From the NCBI RefSeq assembly GCF_000278275.1, contig NZ_JH725147.1:1805063-1869062 (forward strand): DNA of 64,000 bases. Direction: 5' to 3'. Under the pieces are notes generated by a model, which saw only the letters and a program-made list of their open reading frames with translations, made no database searches and was not told the DNA's origin. The stretch comes from Bartonella tamiae Th239. Lineage in GTDB: Bacteria; Pseudomonadota; Alphaproteobacteria; Rhizobiales; Rhizobiaceae. Both the position numbers and the translations under genes were made by a program. Positions 1-10,765 of the stretch are shown one piece after another (within the stretch, counting starts at the first letter, position 1; each line of letters starts with the position of its first letter).

Positions 1-118
1 TTTTTATATAAAATATCACGTAATGAAATCAAAAGATAAAACTCATTTACAACTATAGTCGATATTTTTTTTATGTGGTGAAACTATGCACACCATTCTC
101 ATTATATTTTTCTTAAAC

Positions 119-147
119 ATAAAAAAACCGCTGTCGAAACAGCGGTT
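119..147 (-). terminator. Rho-independent terminator after ftsZ
   Basis: A perfect 9-bp stem (AACCGCTGT / ACAGCGGTT, 126-134 and 139-147) with a CGAA loop is followed on the minus strand by a run of seven T. It lies about 80 bp past the ftsZ stop and closes the dcw transcript. The leftmost 118 bases hold no gene that I can support. Confidence 0.88.
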
Positions 148-225
148 AAATAAGGAATAAGGGCTTTTTTAGAAGAAGAGATAATTAAATCTCCTCTTTT
201 AATATAGTGGTTTCATCTCAAGATT

Positions 226-2091
226 TTAATGAGATTGACGACGCAAAAAGGCTGGAATTTCCAATTGATCCTCTTCACTCATATTTGAACGTTGTTGCTG
301 CTGTTGTGGCTGAGGGCGTACTTGATTATCAGCATTGCGACGTGGTGCATAAACATTTGCATCAGGAGAAATTGCACGGCGATTTTCCATTTGTGGCATA
401 GAAGGACGGCGTGGCGATGGATTTGAAGCGGGTTCTAAACGCGCCGTAGGTTCTGCTTCATCACGATGCATTAAACTTTGTGTAAGTTTTTGCCACAAAC
501 TACGCGGTCCTGGTTGTGGTGTGCTGCGTTCATGTGAAGCTGCCATTTGTTCACGACCAACAGAAGGAAAATCACTCAATTCAGGCATCCGCGCTGGTGC
601 AGAACGCTGAACTTGACGAGGAGAAGAATTTTCCTGTGATACATCAAATGCATTATCAACCATTTCATTTTGAGCAGGTTCTTCTAAAACACGCGCAGTT
701 GCTTCCATTGATACTTGCTGTGTCATATGTTGCTGTGGCACAGCTTGACCACCCATTCGCGGAGCTCCAAATGCCTGCGCTTGACCACCGGCGTGATGTG
801 AGTTTGCATGAGAATGGGCGCCACTATTATTGTGCATTTGTGCATAAGCACCAGCAGGAGCTTGTGCATGCGAACGCTGTTGTGCATGCCCCACTTGAGA
901 TGTTGGTGATTTGAAAATTTGGCTTTTAGGTCTGAAAGGCTCATTAACAGGTTGATTGATTTCAACCTCAAGCGCTTCCATAACCTCAACCATAGATTCA
1001 TGGCGGCTTTCTGATTTAGGTGCTGAAGCAGCAACAGGCTTAGAAGCGGTTGCAGCTTCTTGTTTACGTATTGGTGCCGACATACGTTGAGCGGCAAAAT
1101 CACCCGGCTGGATACCATCCGCTGCGACACGGTCAATACCTGTAGCAACGACAGAGACACGAACAACCCCTTCCAAAGATTCATCATCAATGGCACCAAA
1201 GATAACATTGGCATCTGAATCAACTTCTTCACGGATACGATTGGCCGCTTCATCAACCTCAAACAAGGTAAGATCGCGACCACCTGTGATAGAAATTAAC
1301 AGTCCGCGTGCGCCGCGCATAGATGTTTCATCCAAAAGTGGGTTTGCAATTGCAGCTTCAGCAGCAGCAAGGGCGCGCCCTTCACCTGATGCTTCACCAG
1401 TTCCCATCATTGCACGGCCCATTTCATGCATCACAGAGCGGACATCTGCAAAGTCAAGATTAATCAAACCTTCTTTGATCATCAAATCTGTGATTGAAGC
1501 AACACCAGAATAAAGCACCTGATCTGCCATCATAAACGCATCAGCAAAAGTCGTTTTTTCATTCGCGATACGGAAAAGATTTTGATTAGGAATAACAATT
1601 AATGTATCGACAGATTTTTGCAGTTCTTCAATTCCAGCTTCTGCCGTTTTCATACGACGCGCCCCTTCAAAATGAAAAGGCTTGGTTACGACGCCAACGG
1701 TAAGAATACCTTTTTCACGAGCAGCACGCGCAACAACAGGTGCCGCACCTGTACCCGTACCACCACCCATGCCGCAAGTGATAAACACCATATGCGAATT
1801 TCCAAGATAATCTTTGATTTCGTCCAAGCACTCTTCGGCAGCCGCTTGTCCGACCTCAGGCAAGGCACCAGCACCCAAACCTTCCGTAACAGCAGCACCT
1901 AATTGAATAACGCGATCTGCCTTAGACATTGTTAAAGCTTGTGCGTCAGTGTTTGCCACAACAAAATCAACGCCGCGCATACCAGCATTAATCATATTAT
2001 TCACAGCATTACCGCCGCCACCGCCTACACCGAAAACGGAAATACGAGGTTTTAATTCGGTAATATCTGGCTGATGCAGATTGATTGTCAT
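226..2091 (-). CDS. ftsZ: Cell division protein FtsZ
   Basis: Tubulin-like GTPase that polymerises into the cytoplasmic Z-ring and recruits the divisome. The GTP-binding signature GGGTGTG is at about residues 109-115 and the T7-loop NLDFAD near residue 210. The conserved core ends near residue 320. A very long Gln/Ala/Ser/His-rich linker follows, and then the C-terminal peptide [10 protein letters not shown] that binds FtsA and other membrane partners. At 621 residues it is far longer than the roughly 380 of enterobacterial FtsZ, but long linkers are normal in Rhizobiales. The start is supported by AAGGA 7 nt upstream. It is the last gene of the dcw cluster, 75 bp after ftsA, and is followed by a strong terminator. 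Confidence 0.98.
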   Translation of the reverse strand: MTINLHQPDITELKPRISVFGVGGGGGNAVNNMINAGMRGVDFVVANTDAQALTMSKADRVIQLGAAVTEGLGAGALPEVGQAAAEECLDEIKDYLGNSHMVFITCGMGGGTGTGAAPVVARAAREKGILTVGVVTKPFHFEGARRMKTAEAGIEELQKSVDTLIVIPNQNLFRIANEKTTFADAFMMADQVLYSGVASITDLMIKEGLINLDFADVRSVMHEMGRAMMGTGEASGEGRALAAAEAAIANPLLDETSMRGARGLLISITGGRDLTLFEVDEAANRIREEVDSDANVIFGAIDDESLEGVVRVSVVATGIDRVAADGIQPGDFAAQRMSAPIRKQEAATASKPVAASAPKSESRHESMVEVMEALEVEINQPVNEPFRPKSQIFKSPTSQVGHAQQRSHAQAPAGAYAQMHNNSGAHSHANSHHAGGQAQAFGAPRMGGQAVPQQHMTQQVSMEATARVLEEPAQNEMVDNAFDVSQENSSPRQVQRSAPARMPELSDFPSVGREQMAASHERSTPQPGPRSLWQKLTQSLMHRDEAEPTARLEPASNPSPRRPSMPQMENRRAISPDANVYAPRRNADNQVRPQPQQQQQRSNMSEEDQLEIPAFLRRQSH

Positions 2092-2166
2092 TGTATATTC
2101 CTTCTCAATTAGAAAACCGCAAAGCCCAAAGCGGTATTATTTTTATTAAACGAAACGCTTCTTTAC

Positions 2167-3465
2167 TCAAAAATTTTCACGCAGCCATTGGCCAACACGT
2201 TGAAAACGTCCTGTTCCTGTCTTCAATTGACGAGAAACCTGAACCGTCTTCTCTTCAAAACCAGCCATTTGTGGATAAATCATTAATCCAACAACAGCTG
2301 AAAACGCAGCACCCTTTGCCAAATTTGGCAAACCCGAAACACCCAATGGTCGTCCTATACGCACATTACGGCCTAGAATTTTTCGTGCAGTTTCAGCAAG
2401 CCCAATCAACTGACAGCCTCCCCCTGTCAAAACCACTCGTCTTCCGATAATATGACCAAAGCCTGAGCGATTTAAACGATCTCTTACCATTTCAAGTGTC
2501 TCTTCTACCCGCGCACGAATAATGCGCGTTAAGACAGCTCTTGGATATTGGACATCTTGCTGTTCACCCGCAATTTGAGGCACATTAATCATGTAACGAT
2601 CATCAGCACCTTCCAAAAGTGCTAATCCATGCATCACTTTCAAACGTTCTGCAGCTTCAACGGGCATAGAAAAGCCCCGTGCAATATCAAGCGTGACGTG
2701 ATGTCCACCAATGGCGATTGCATCAGCGTGAACAAATTGACCTTCAAAAAAAACTGAAAATGTTGTGGTTCCACCGCCAATATCAATACACGCCGCACCC
2801 AAGCGCGCTTCATCTTCAACCAAGACAGAAAGACCACTTGCATATGGTGTTGCTACCATTGCCTCAACACTCAAATGAGCACGATTAATGCAAGCCTCCA
2901 AATTGCGTAAAGCCACATTATCTGCAGTCATAACATGAACATCGACACCCAATTGGTCGCCAATCATACCCAAAGGATCGGCAATGCCTTTTTCCTCATC
3001 CAATGAATAAGAAAGAGGTACAGAATGCACAATGTGGCGATCAAGTGCGAATGCCTTTTGTGAAGCATCCGCAAGAACTGCACGTACATCACGAGCAAAA
3101 ACTTCGCCGCCACTAACTTTGCTTTCACCTTGCAAAACAACACTTTGAAAACGAGCTGAGGAAAAATTCACAATCAAGGAATCAACAACAAGTCCAGCCA
3201 TTTTTTCTGCGGCATCAACCGCCAAACGAACGGATTGTTCCGCAGCTGCCATATCCATAACGACGCCAGATTTAATACCGCGAGACTGTTGAACACCAAA
3301 ACCCAATATTTCAATATGATGCGTGCGGCCATATAAATATTGCATTTGTTCAAGCGGACGAAGGCGCGCAATCACGCATGAAACCTTGCTCGAACCCATA
3401 TCAAGCACAGTTAGCAAACGCGTTTTACGCGATACACCGCCATATCCTGCACCTAATATATTCAT
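2167..3465 (-). CDS. ftsA: Cell division protein FtsA
   Basis: Actin-like ATPase that tethers FtsZ to the inner membrane and recruits later divisome proteins. The N-terminal phosphate-1 motif (LDMGSSKVSC, about residues 21-30), the IDIGGGTTTF phosphate-2 motif (near 230) and the VVLTGGGCQL adenosine motif (near 345) are visible. The length of 432 residues is usual for alphaproteobacterial FtsA. The C-terminal end (QWLRENF) is consistent with the amphipathic membrane-targeting helix. Its start overlaps the ftsQ stop by 4 bp, which suggests translational coupling. Confidence 0.97.
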   Translation of the reverse strand: MNILGAGYGGVSRKTRLLTVLDMGSSKVSCVIARLRPLEQMQYLYGRTHHIEILGFGVQQSRGIKSGVVMDMAAAEQSVRLAVDAAEKMAGLVVDSLIVNFSSARFQSVVLQGESKVSGGEVFARDVRAVLADASQKAFALDRHIVHSVPLSYSLDEEKGIADPLGMIGDQLGVDVHVMTADNVALRNLEACINRAHLSVEAMVATPYASGLSVLVEDEARLGAACIDIGGGTTTFSVFFEGQFVHADAIAIGGHHVTLDIARGFSMPVEAAERLKVMHGLALLEGADDRYMINVPQIAGEQQDVQYPRAVLTRIIRARVEETLEMVRDRLNRSGFGHIIGRRVVLTGGGCQLIGLAETARKILGRNVRIGRPLGVSGLPNLAKGAAFSAVVGLMIYPQMAGFEEKTVQVSRQLKTGTGRFQRVGQWLRENF

Positions 3466-4391
3466 GCTTGTCCTGCCTTCCGCGCCTTTAGAAGACGCTC
3501 CTCTTCTTTTACAATTTTATTACGGCGCTCCAGAGCCTCATCTGACAGTGCAACAACAATGCGATCAGGCAAACGCAAATCAACGCTCACCACATCGCGT
3601 GTAAAAAGACCTTGCGATTTTTCTATCTTCACCGCATCACTTAAGCGTTTTTGCGCATCAAACTCAGGCAGTTTAATGCGCACCCCATTATCAAGAAGAA
3701 CATCCCAACGACGATCCCCCACACGAACATAGGCTCTGACATGACTTTTTAAACTTGGGAAGGTGGCTACATCAGGCACAAAACTGGCTGCATTCACCCC
3801 AGCACCAACACCAACAACCAAAGGTAAATCTTTTTCAAGTCCAGAGCGAAATGGCACAATCACACGTCCATCACGATCAATTACATCAAGATTATCCCCA
3901 TGCTGCCAAATGGCATAAGGTTCACGTTCAATCAGTGCAATTCGTACAGTATTAGGATAAATTTTTTGTACATCAACCGATCGAACCCAAGGCAATTCCG
4001 CCAATGTTTGACGCGCAATCGCAGCATCAAACCCGATCGTTGAAGTTTCACCATCAAGACCAAGAGCCAAAAGAACATCAAGATCAGACACATGATGATT
4101 ACCCACAATGTCAATCTTTTCAACAGCAAAACCAAACGTCGATGCAACAGCCTTTACGGCATCCTTTTGATACCCCCCGGCTATAACCCCATATAATGCA
4201 CTTGCACTTATAAAAATAGCAAAGGCAAAGGTTCCAATATGGCGAGGTGGCTGAACATCAGCAAACAAAACACAAAAGACAGAACGACGCAAACGACGAT
4301 AAAAACGCCCAAAAAATGACGTCGCAGTCGTTAAAGCATGACTATCTCTTTGATCGTTCAACGCATACACGACGCGTCCTCCACCATCCAT
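3462..4391 (-). CDS. ftsQ: Cell division protein FtsQ
   Basis: Bitopic inner-membrane divisome protein that links early cytoplasmic and late periplasmic division proteins. A short basic cytoplasmic N-terminus is followed by one transmembrane segment (about residues 50-70), a POTRA-like domain ([16 protein letters not shown]..., about 92-160) and the FtsQ beta domain. It is 309 residues, with a charged, Lys/Glu/Arg-rich C-terminal tail. The chosen start overlaps the 3' end of ddl by 34 bp, so a start further in is possible. The order ddl-ftsQ-ftsA-ftsZ is the standard one. Confidence 0.94.
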   Translation of the reverse strand: MDGGGRVVYALNDQRDSHALTTATSFFGRFYRRLRRSVFCVLFADVQPPRHIGTFAFAIFISASALYGVIAGGYQKDAVKAVASTFGFAVEKIDIVGNHHVSDLDVLLALGLDGETSTIGFDAAIARQTLAELPWVRSVDVQKIYPNTVRIALIEREPYAIWQHGDNLDVIDRDGRVIVPFRSGLEKDLPLVVGVGAGVNAASFVPDVATFPSLKSHVRAYVRVGDRRWDVLLDNGVRIKLPEFDAQKRLSDAVKIEKSQGLFTRDVVSVDLRLPDRIVVALSDEALERRNKIVKEEERLLKARKAGQA

Positions 4392-5281
4392 TGAACCAGT
4401 TTTTCAAAAGAATAACCGGAATTACGAGCAATATCAGGCACTAAAGAAGTCGATGTCATGCCTGGTTGTGTATTAATCTCCAACCAAACCAATACACCCT
4501 TTTCTTCATCAAAACGAAAATCAGAGCGACTAACACCACGGCATCCAATAGCCTGATGGGCAATTAAAGACATTCTTTGCACATTTTGGTAAACAATTGG
4601 TGAAAGTTTTGCTGGACATATGTGAGAAGACCCACCTGGTTGATATTTTGATTGAAAATCATAAAACTGAAATCCACCATCAGGTACAATTTCACAAACA
4701 TCCATTACTTCATCACCAAGAACAGCACACGTTAATTCACGTCCAGCAATATATTTTTCTACCAGAACCTCATCGCCATACTTCCAATCGCTACCGCGAA
4801 TCTCTTGAGGAGGATGAGAGTGATCATCACGAACAATAACAACACCAAAACTTGATCCCTCAGCCACAGGCTTTATCACATAAGGTGGCTCAATAGGATG
4901 ATCCAGCCCAATATCAAAACGATTCATAACACGTGAATGTGCAACAGAAACACCGCTTTTTTCTGCAATAATTTTTGCTCGCCCCTTATCCATTGCCAAA
5001 GCTGAGGCCATAACACCAGAATGCGTATAGGGAATTTGTAAAAATTCAAGCACACCTTGAATTTTACCATCCTCACCAAAAGGGCCATGCAAAGCATTAA
5101 AAACAACATCAGGCTGCAAATGCGATAAAACCCCAGCAACATCACGCCCAACATCAATTTGATGAACACGATATCCCAAAGTTTCAAGTGCATGGGCACA
5201 TTCTGCTCCAGATGAGAGGCTCACAGAGCGCTCTGACGAAAAACCGCCCATCAATACAGCAACATGTTGTTTTGCAACCAT
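4358..5281 (-). CDS. ddl: D-alanine--D-alanine ligase
   Basis: ATP-grasp enzyme that joins two D-alanines in the cytoplasm, giving the dipeptide that MurF adds to the peptidoglycan precursor. The opening [19 protein letters not shown] matches the DdlB N-terminal domain. The central ATP-binding loop ([13 protein letters not shown]) and the C-terminal magnesium-binding segment ([15 protein letters not shown], with E and N) are intact. The length of 307 residues is normal. A 419-bp gap lies upstream, so ddl-ftsQ-ftsA-ftsZ probably has its own promoter. Confidence 0.96.
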   Translation of the reverse strand: MVAKQHVAVLMGGFSSERSVSLSSGAECAHALETLGYRVHQIDVGRDVAGVLSHLQPDVVFNALHGPFGEDGKIQGVLEFLQIPYTHSGVMASALAMDKGRAKIIAEKSGVSVAHSRVMNRFDIGLDHPIEPPYVIKPVAEGSSFGVVIVRDDHSHPPQEIRGSDWKYGDEVLVEKYIAGRELTCAVLGDEVMDVCEIVPDGGFQFYDFQSKYQPGGSSHICPAKLSPIVYQNVQRMSLIAHQAIGCRGVSRSDFRFDEEKGVLVWLEINTQPGMTSTSLVPDIARNSGYSFEKLVQWMVEDASCMR

Positions 5282-5599
5282 GATTTTCCCCTATTGAACA
5301 CAACATATAGTCCCTCACAATTCAACCCACACTATTGGTAGATCAAGCTCCAAATCATCGTTACGAATCAATGGACTAGCGTTATACGCAATGAATCAGA
5401 ACCGCTCTTTCATGGCAAGAGCTGCAATTGCCAAATGACTGATCTTAAAGGGCAATAGTGATTCATCCCTTTGAAATGACTCATAGTTTTTTTTTGCATT
5501 TTTTTGAGAAAAAATAAAAAAAAGAGGATAACAGACGCTTCACTCTTAACTCATGGAATTTTTTATCAATGATTGTGAATAAATTTTACAAATATATTC

Positions 5600-5614
5600 T
5601 TAAAACCTATTTAA
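5600..5614. promoter_or_regulatory. Possible CtrA-type site in the ddl-murB gap
   Basis: TTAA-N7-TTAA occurs here as TTAAAACCTATTTAA, the spacing of the CtrA consensus of alphaproteobacteria. It lies in the 419-bp gap 5282-5700 upstream of ddl-ftsQAZ, where a cell-cycle-regulated promoter would be expected. In DNA this AT-rich several such matches per 64 kb are expected by chance, so the call rests mainly on position. I see no small gene in the gap. Confidence 0.25.
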
Positions 5615-5700
5615 AAATCAGTTCTGTCGTGAATTTTTTTGATCTTCACCTTTGTTTCCATAGGCATTTCAAAAAAATTAAAACTTAATGATGCGTAAAA

Positions 5701-6675
5701 TCAAGTTGAAGAAAAAGGTTTAACGATTTTACCGTTTGCAAAATCACCAATTCTTTGAATTTCCCAATGTAAAAGAATACCACTTTTAACATAAACACGT
5801 TCACGAACTGTTTCGCCCAAAAGTTCCAAATCGTAAGCTGTCGCATCGCCATTATTAATCATAAAATTGCAATGCATTTTACTTATTTCAGCACCACCAA
5901 TTCTCAAACCGCGACAGCCTGCATCATCAATCACTTTCCAAGCCGACGTACCTTCAGGATTACGAAAGGTTGAGCCGCCCGTTTTTTCGCGTATTGGCTG
6001 AACCTCTTCACGATGGTGAACAACATCTGCCATAGCTTGACGAATAGATTCTTTTTCACCTTTTTCACCTTCAAGCAGTGCACCAATCAAAATATAATCA
6101 TGCGGAAGTTGCGAATGCCGATAAGAATACTGCATATCTTCTAAAGAAAGTGTATGATGATTGCCTTCACGATCAAGTGCATAAACCTCTACCACACGAT
6201 CTGCTGTTTCCACACCATTGGCGCCTGCATTCATTTTTAAAGCCCCCCCAAGACCACCGGGAATTCCCTGATAAAAATGAAAGCCTGCAATTTCTGCTTC
6301 TAGTGCGCTATTGCTCAAACGCTTATCAGGTGTCGCAGCACCTGCACGTAACTGTGTTGTGGAGATCTGTTCAATCTGGCCAAACCCTTTAGCAGAAAGA
6401 CGAATAGTCACACCACAAATCCCGCCATCACGCACAAGTAAATTTGAACCAATACCAACAAGCGTTATTGGGACGTCTTTGGGTAAAGCTCGCAAAAAAA
6501 GCACCAAATCCGCTTCATCCGCTGGCTGATAAAGAAGTTCTGCCACCCCACCTGTGCGAAACCAAGTGACTTTACTCATATCAACGTGTGGCGTTAATTT
6601 GCCACGAAGAGAAGCCACAATGTCTCCCAAACGATTTAACAAAGCATTCCCGTTTATTTTGGGTGTATCATTCAC
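5701..6675 (-). CDS. murB: UDP-N-acetylenolpyruvoylglucosamine reductase MurB
   Basis: FAD-dependent, NADPH-using reductase that converts UDP-GlcNAc-enolpyruvate to UDP-MurNAc in the cytoplasm. The FAD-binding motif [13 protein letters not shown] (about 73-85), a glycine-rich [15 protein letters not shown] segment, the catalytic serine region [11 protein letters not shown] (about 233-243) and the C-terminal [10 protein letters not shown] are present. The length of 324 residues fits the family. It sits between murC and ddl with gaps of 158 and 419 bp, so it may be transcribed separately from ddl. Confidence 0.97.
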   Translation of the reverse strand: MNDTPKINGNALLNRLGDIVASLRGKLTPHVDMSKVTWFRTGGVAELLYQPADEADLVLFLRALPKDVPITLVGIGSNLLVRDGGICGVTIRLSAKGFGQIEQISTTQLRAGAATPDKRLSNSALEAEIAGFHFYQGIPGGLGGALKMNAGANGVETADRVVEVYALDREGNHHTLSLEDMQYSYRHSQLPHDYILIGALLEGEKGEKESIRQAMADVVHHREEVQPIREKTGGSTFRNPEGTSAWKVIDDAGCRGLRIGGAEISKMHCNFMINNGDATAYDLELLGETVRERVYVKSGILLHWEIQRIGDFANGKIVKPFSST

Positions 6676-6833
6676 GTTTCATACTACCATTTTATCATTA
6701 TTCATTATACCATATACACAAAACATGATTCATCTTTTTCTAAACAGCGTTTTTTATCTCATATAATTTTTTGACCATGTTCACGATAAAAAGTTTAGAA
6801 AACATCCTCGTTCTAAAAAGTGGATTAAATTAT

Positions 6834-8234
6834 TTAAAGTGATTTGAGCTCTTCAGGAAGTGCATAAGCCCATTGTGTGATATTTCCTGCTCCTAAAAAA
6901 ATAACATAGTCGCCAGAATGCGCTACTTTTGCAATGAGCTGAGCAATCTCTTCTGAAGTATTTAACAAATGTGCATCACGATGACCTGCCGTTTTTATCC
7001 GTTCCACAAGCTCGGCCGAATTAACTCCTTCAATCGGCTCTTCTCCAGCGGCATAAACAGGCGCAATAAAGAGAGTATCCGCATCGTTAAAACATGCGGC
7101 AAATTCATCAAAAAAATCATGAAGACGTGAATAACGATGCGGTTGAGCAATCGCAATAACGCGCCCATCAACACTGTCTCTTGCAGCTTTTAACACGGCA
7201 CGTATTTCAACGGGATGATGACCATAATCATCAAAAATTTCAACACCATTCCAACTGCCCGTATGGGTAAAACGGCGTTTTACGCCACCAAAATTTGCCA
7301 AACCTTTGATAATTGCTTCATCACTTATTCCAAGTTCATGAGCAAGCGCAATAGCAGCCGTTGCATTTGATACATTATGACGACCTGGCATAGGCAAAAC
7401 AAGATCTTTCAATTCAACCATTTTGTTGTTTTTACGCGAGCGGATTGTCACATCAAAATGTGAATTTGACCCTACCATATGATGATTTGAAAAACGCACA
7501 TCTGCCTGCGGATTAGCGCCATATGTAATGACACGGCGATCATCAATACGCGCAACCAACGCTTGAACTTCAGGATGATCGACACATAAAACGCCAAAAC
7601 CATAAAAGGGTACACTCGAAACAAATTGGTAAAAAGCATCACGCACAGCATCAAAACTACCATAGTGATCAAGATGTTCAGGATCAATATTTGTGACAAC
7701 TGCAATATCAGCAGGCAGTTTTAAAAACGTACCATCGCTTTCATCCGCTTCAACCACCATCCAATCGCCCTCGCCCATACGGGCATTAGTGCCATAAGAA
7801 TTGATGATACCACCATTTATAACCGTTGGGTCGAGATCTCCTGCATCCAATAAACTTGCAACCAAAGATGTCGTAGTTGTTTTGCCATGCGTCCCCCCAA
7901 TGGCAATAGCATGACGAAAACGCATAATTTCTGCAAGCATTTCAGCGCGCGCAACAATGGGAAGATGGCGCTCTTTTGCAGCCAGATATTCAACATTGGT
8001 TTTTCTTATAGCGCTTGAGACAACAACCACTTCTGCCTCTCCCAGATTATCGCCATTATGCCCAATAAAAACTTTAATTCCTTTTGCACGCAAACGCTCT
8101 ATATTTGCGTTATCAGCCTGATCGGAACCTTGCACTTTATAACCAAAATTACAAAGCATTTCAGCAATACCACTCATACCAATACCGCCGATTCCTATAA
8201 AATGGATAAGACCAATACTCAGCGGCATTTTCAT
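6834..8234 (-). CDS. murC: UDP-N-acetylmuramate--L-alanine ligase MurC
   Basis: First Mur ligase: adds L-alanine to UDP-MurNAc using ATP. The N-terminal nucleotide-sugar loop [15 protein letters not shown] (about 11-25), the P-loop [10 protein letters not shown] (about 110-120) and the [10 protein letters not shown] motif are all present. I place the start at 8234 (MKMPLSIG...), because AGGAG lies 6 nt upstream and the ATG overlaps the murG stop as ATGA. A start seven codons further upstream would lie inside murG and lose that ribosome site. This gives 466 residues, normal for MurC. Confidence 0.97.
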   Translation of the reverse strand: MKMPLSIGLIHFIGIGGIGMSGIAEMLCNFGYKVQGSDQADNANIERLRAKGIKVFIGHNGDNLGEAEVVVVSSAIRKTNVEYLAAKERHLPIVARAEMLAEIMRFRHAIAIGGTHGKTTTTSLVASLLDAGDLDPTVINGGIINSYGTNARMGEGDWMVVEADESDGTFLKLPADIAVVTNIDPEHLDHYGSFDAVRDAFYQFVSSVPFYGFGVLCVDHPEVQALVARIDDRRVITYGANPQADVRFSNHHMVGSNSHFDVTIRSRKNNKMVELKDLVLPMPGRHNVSNATAAIALAHELGISDEAIIKGLANFGGVKRRFTHTGSWNGVEIFDDYGHHPVEIRAVLKAARDSVDGRVIAIAQPHRYSRLHDFFDEFAACFNDADTLFIAPVYAAGEEPIEGVNSAELVERIKTAGHRDAHLLNTSEEIAQLIAKVAHSGDYVIFLGAGNITQWAYALPEELKSL

Positions 8235-9355
8235 GCAGTTTCTCCTTTTTGACACGCTTCAATCTTTTCCCCTTTTATGATCGCTTCAGCAAGATTAGCA
8301 AGTTTTTTTGTTGCATCGAGCACACCAACCGTATGAGCAGCTTGTGCTTGCGTCATCAAAAGTTCCGAATTATGACAAATGACTTTCAATAAATCCGCAA
8401 GTTCTTGTGCATCAAGATTTTTTTCCTCAATCACTTTGACTCCACCCGTTTGTGCCAATCGGGCTGCATTCATGGCTTGATCATGATCCAAAGCATAAGG
8501 ATAAGGTACCAAAAGAGCAGGTCTTCCAATGCCGGCGATTTCTGAAACAGTTGAAGCACCAGATCGGGCGATAATAAATTGCGCATTGGCCATTTTTTGT
8601 GCCATATCATCAAAAAAAGGAGCAATTTCAGCTTCAATCCCAAGTGCTTTGTAAGCAGATTTTAGCGCAGGCGCATCACCACGGGATTGATGCACAATGC
8701 GCAGTCTTTTAAGAATATCTTTGTCCACCAATTCCATAGCTTGCGGCACAATCTGGCTAAAAAAAGAAGCACCTTGGCTTCCGCCAAAGATCAAAAGATG
8801 AAAAGGTTCTTGAGCACGAGAAGGTTTATAAGGCTGTTTTGCAACTTCAATAACCGCGCTTCTTAGTGGATTGCCAGTCATATATATTTTTTCAGCAAAT
8901 GGGCCTTCTTTTGCCAAAAAACCGCCTGCAATAGCATTTGCTTTTGCAGCAAGCGCATGATTTGCACGCCCCATAACTGCATTTTGTTCATGAATAAATG
9001 TCAAAATACCACGTGACTGTGCCGCATAAAGAGGGGGAAGCGTTGGATAACCACCAAAACCACCAACAAGAACAGGTTTGAATTGACGAAATAGCTTACG
9101 CGAATATCTGACCCCACGCACCAATTGCCATAAGGTTTTTATCAAAGCAATTGGATTCTTACCTGTAATTGTAGCAGAAGGAACAATATGAATATGATCA
9201 TCATCAAAAAAGCGCACAAACTGTTTGGCGCGCATATCAGTTGCAAGATGGACATCATAACCACGTTGGCATAATTCTTCTCCCAATGCCTCGGCTGGAA
9301 AAAGATGCCCCCCTGTGCCACCTGCAACCAAAAAAATCGTTTGTTTTTTACTCAT
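8231..9355 (-). CDS. murG: UDP-GlcNAc:undecaprenyl-PP-MurNAc-pentapeptide transferase MurG
   Basis: GT-B glycosyltransferase on the inner face of the inner membrane that adds GlcNAc to lipid I to give lipid II. The N-terminal loop [10 protein letters not shown] (about 12-21), the second glycine loop FGGSQGA (about 191-197) and the UDP-GlcNAc-binding segment [22 protein letters not shown] (about 265-286) are intact. The length of 374 residues is usual. It starts 1 bp after the ftsW stop and overlaps murC by 4 bp. Confidence 0.97.
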   Translation of the reverse strand: MSKKQTIFLVAGGTGGHLFPAEALGEELCQRGYDVHLATDMRAKQFVRFFDDDHIHIVPSATITGKNPIALIKTLWQLVRGVRYSRKLFRQFKPVLVGGFGGYPTLPPLYAAQSRGILTFIHEQNAVMGRANHALAAKANAIAGGFLAKEGPFAEKIYMTGNPLRSAVIEVAKQPYKPSRAQEPFHLLIFGGSQGASFFSQIVPQAMELVDKDILKRLRIVHQSRGDAPALKSAYKALGIEAEIAPFFDDMAQKMANAQFIIARSGASTVSEIAGIGRPALLVPYPYALDHDQAMNAARLAQTGGVKVIEEKNLDAQELADLLKVICHNSELLMTQAQAAHTVGVLDATKKLANLAEAIIKGEKIEACQKGETA

Positions 9356-9356
9356 T

Positions 9357-10502
9357 TTATACCGCCGGCACGAATGTGGGAAGCGAAGCTGATAGACGCG
9401 CTTCAGGCCGACGACGCGTTAAGCTTAAAAGAATTCCCATTGATATAGCAATGGCAACCATAGAAGAACCACCGTAAGAAATAAAAGGCAAGGTCATACC
9501 TTTAGGAGGCATGAGATGCAAATTCACTGCCATATTAATCATGGATTGACATCCAAATAACATAGCAATACCAGCAATGGAAAAACGAGTAAACATATCG
9601 CGCTCTTTCATTGCAATAGAAAGCGAACGAATAACGATAAATGAAAAAAGTGCAAGTATAAGCAAACATAATATAATGCCATATTCTTCTGCGGCAACAG
9701 ATAATACAAAGTCAGTGTGGCTATCTGGCACTATCCGTTTTACTGTACCCTCGCCAGGTCCTTGACCAAACCAGCCACCATTTAAAATGGCTTCACGACC
9801 AACATCCACCTGAAATGTATCCCCCTCACCTGTTAAAAAACCAATAACACGTTCACGCACGTGATGAACAAACATATAAGCACCAAAACCACCAACAAAT
9901 GCCAAACCAATGAAGAAAAAAATCACAATAAGAGGGACACCAGCCAAGAAAAACAAACCACCCCATGTCGCACTGATGAGCATGGTTTGTCCAATATCAG
10001 GTTGTAGAACCAATAAAGATGCGCTCACAGCATAAATGATTATAGCAAGTAAATAACCATAAATACCTTGACTTTTGGTTTGTTGTGCAAAAATCCAAGC
10101 TGAAACAACAATGAAAGCAGGTTTCATAAATTCAGAAGCTTGCACAGAAATTCCCAACAGTGAAATCCAGCGTTTTGAGCCTTTTACTTCTGCACCAAAC
10201 AAAAGTGTAGCAACAAGAAGCGCAATGGTCGCAATGAATAATAATAGACAAAATCGGCGAATATTACGCGGTGAAAAAAAAGAAATGATAATCATAGTAA
10301 AAAGGGCAGGAATACTAAAAATAATATGCCATCGCACGAAATAAAAACTATCTGCTATGCCAATTTTTGATGCAACCGTAGGACTTGCAGCAAAGGATAA
10401 CATAATGCCAATTCCCATAAGCATCAAACAAGCGGCAAGAATTGAACGATCAATTGTCCACCACCAATTTGCAATCGGCCCACGATCTGCGCGAGAAACC
10501 AT
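9357..10502 (-). CDS. ftsW: Peptidoglycan glycosyltransferase FtsW
   Basis: SEDS-family polytopic membrane protein that polymerises lipid II at the septum together with the class B PBP FtsI. About ten hydrophobic segments are evident. The family signature near residues 340-362 (NLHLMPPKGMTLPFISYGGSS) is complete. The length of 381 residues is normal. AAAGGG lies 6 nt before the ATG. A 263-bp gap separates it from murD, so an internal promoter is possible there. Confidence 0.97.
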   Translation of the reverse strand: MVSRADRGPIANWWWTIDRSILAACLMLMGIGIMLSFAASPTVASKIGIADSFYFVRWHIIFSIPALFTMIIISFFSPRNIRRFCLLLFIATIALLVATLLFGAEVKGSKRWISLLGISVQASEFMKPAFIVVSAWIFAQQTKSQGIYGYLLAIIIYAVSASLLVLQPDIGQTMLISATWGGLFFLAGVPLIVIFFFIGLAFVGGFGAYMFVHHVRERVIGFLTGEGDTFQVDVGREAILNGGWFGQGPGEGTVKRIVPDSHTDFVLSVAAEEYGIILCLLILALFSFIVIRSLSIAMKERDMFTRFSIAGIAMLFGCQSMINMAVNLHLMPPKGMTLPFISYGGSSMVAIAISMGILLSLTRRRPEARLSASLPTFVPAV

Positions 10503-10765
10503 AAGGAACCCTTTCTTTAAATTTTTACATTGTGATGCAGTAAAACCACTAATGATAAGGGTTATACGATCTTATTTTTTATTCAGACTTAAAATCAACT
10601 GCACCATCAGCGTTCGGTAGTCAGAATATACTCTAAAAGGATTCCAGTTGGTTAACAGCATTTAAATTTTTTTATAAAATTATGACAATTAAGCACTGAC
10701 ACGACCCTATAAAAATATTTGTCTGTTTTTTGCTTTATGAAAACGACATTTATGATTGAGAAAGC

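Noticed and set aside
207..401. Small plus-strand gene antisense to the ftsZ 3' end
   Set aside because: It lies wholly over the ftsZ linker codons and has no ribosome site. It is a mirror of the Gln-rich coding strand.
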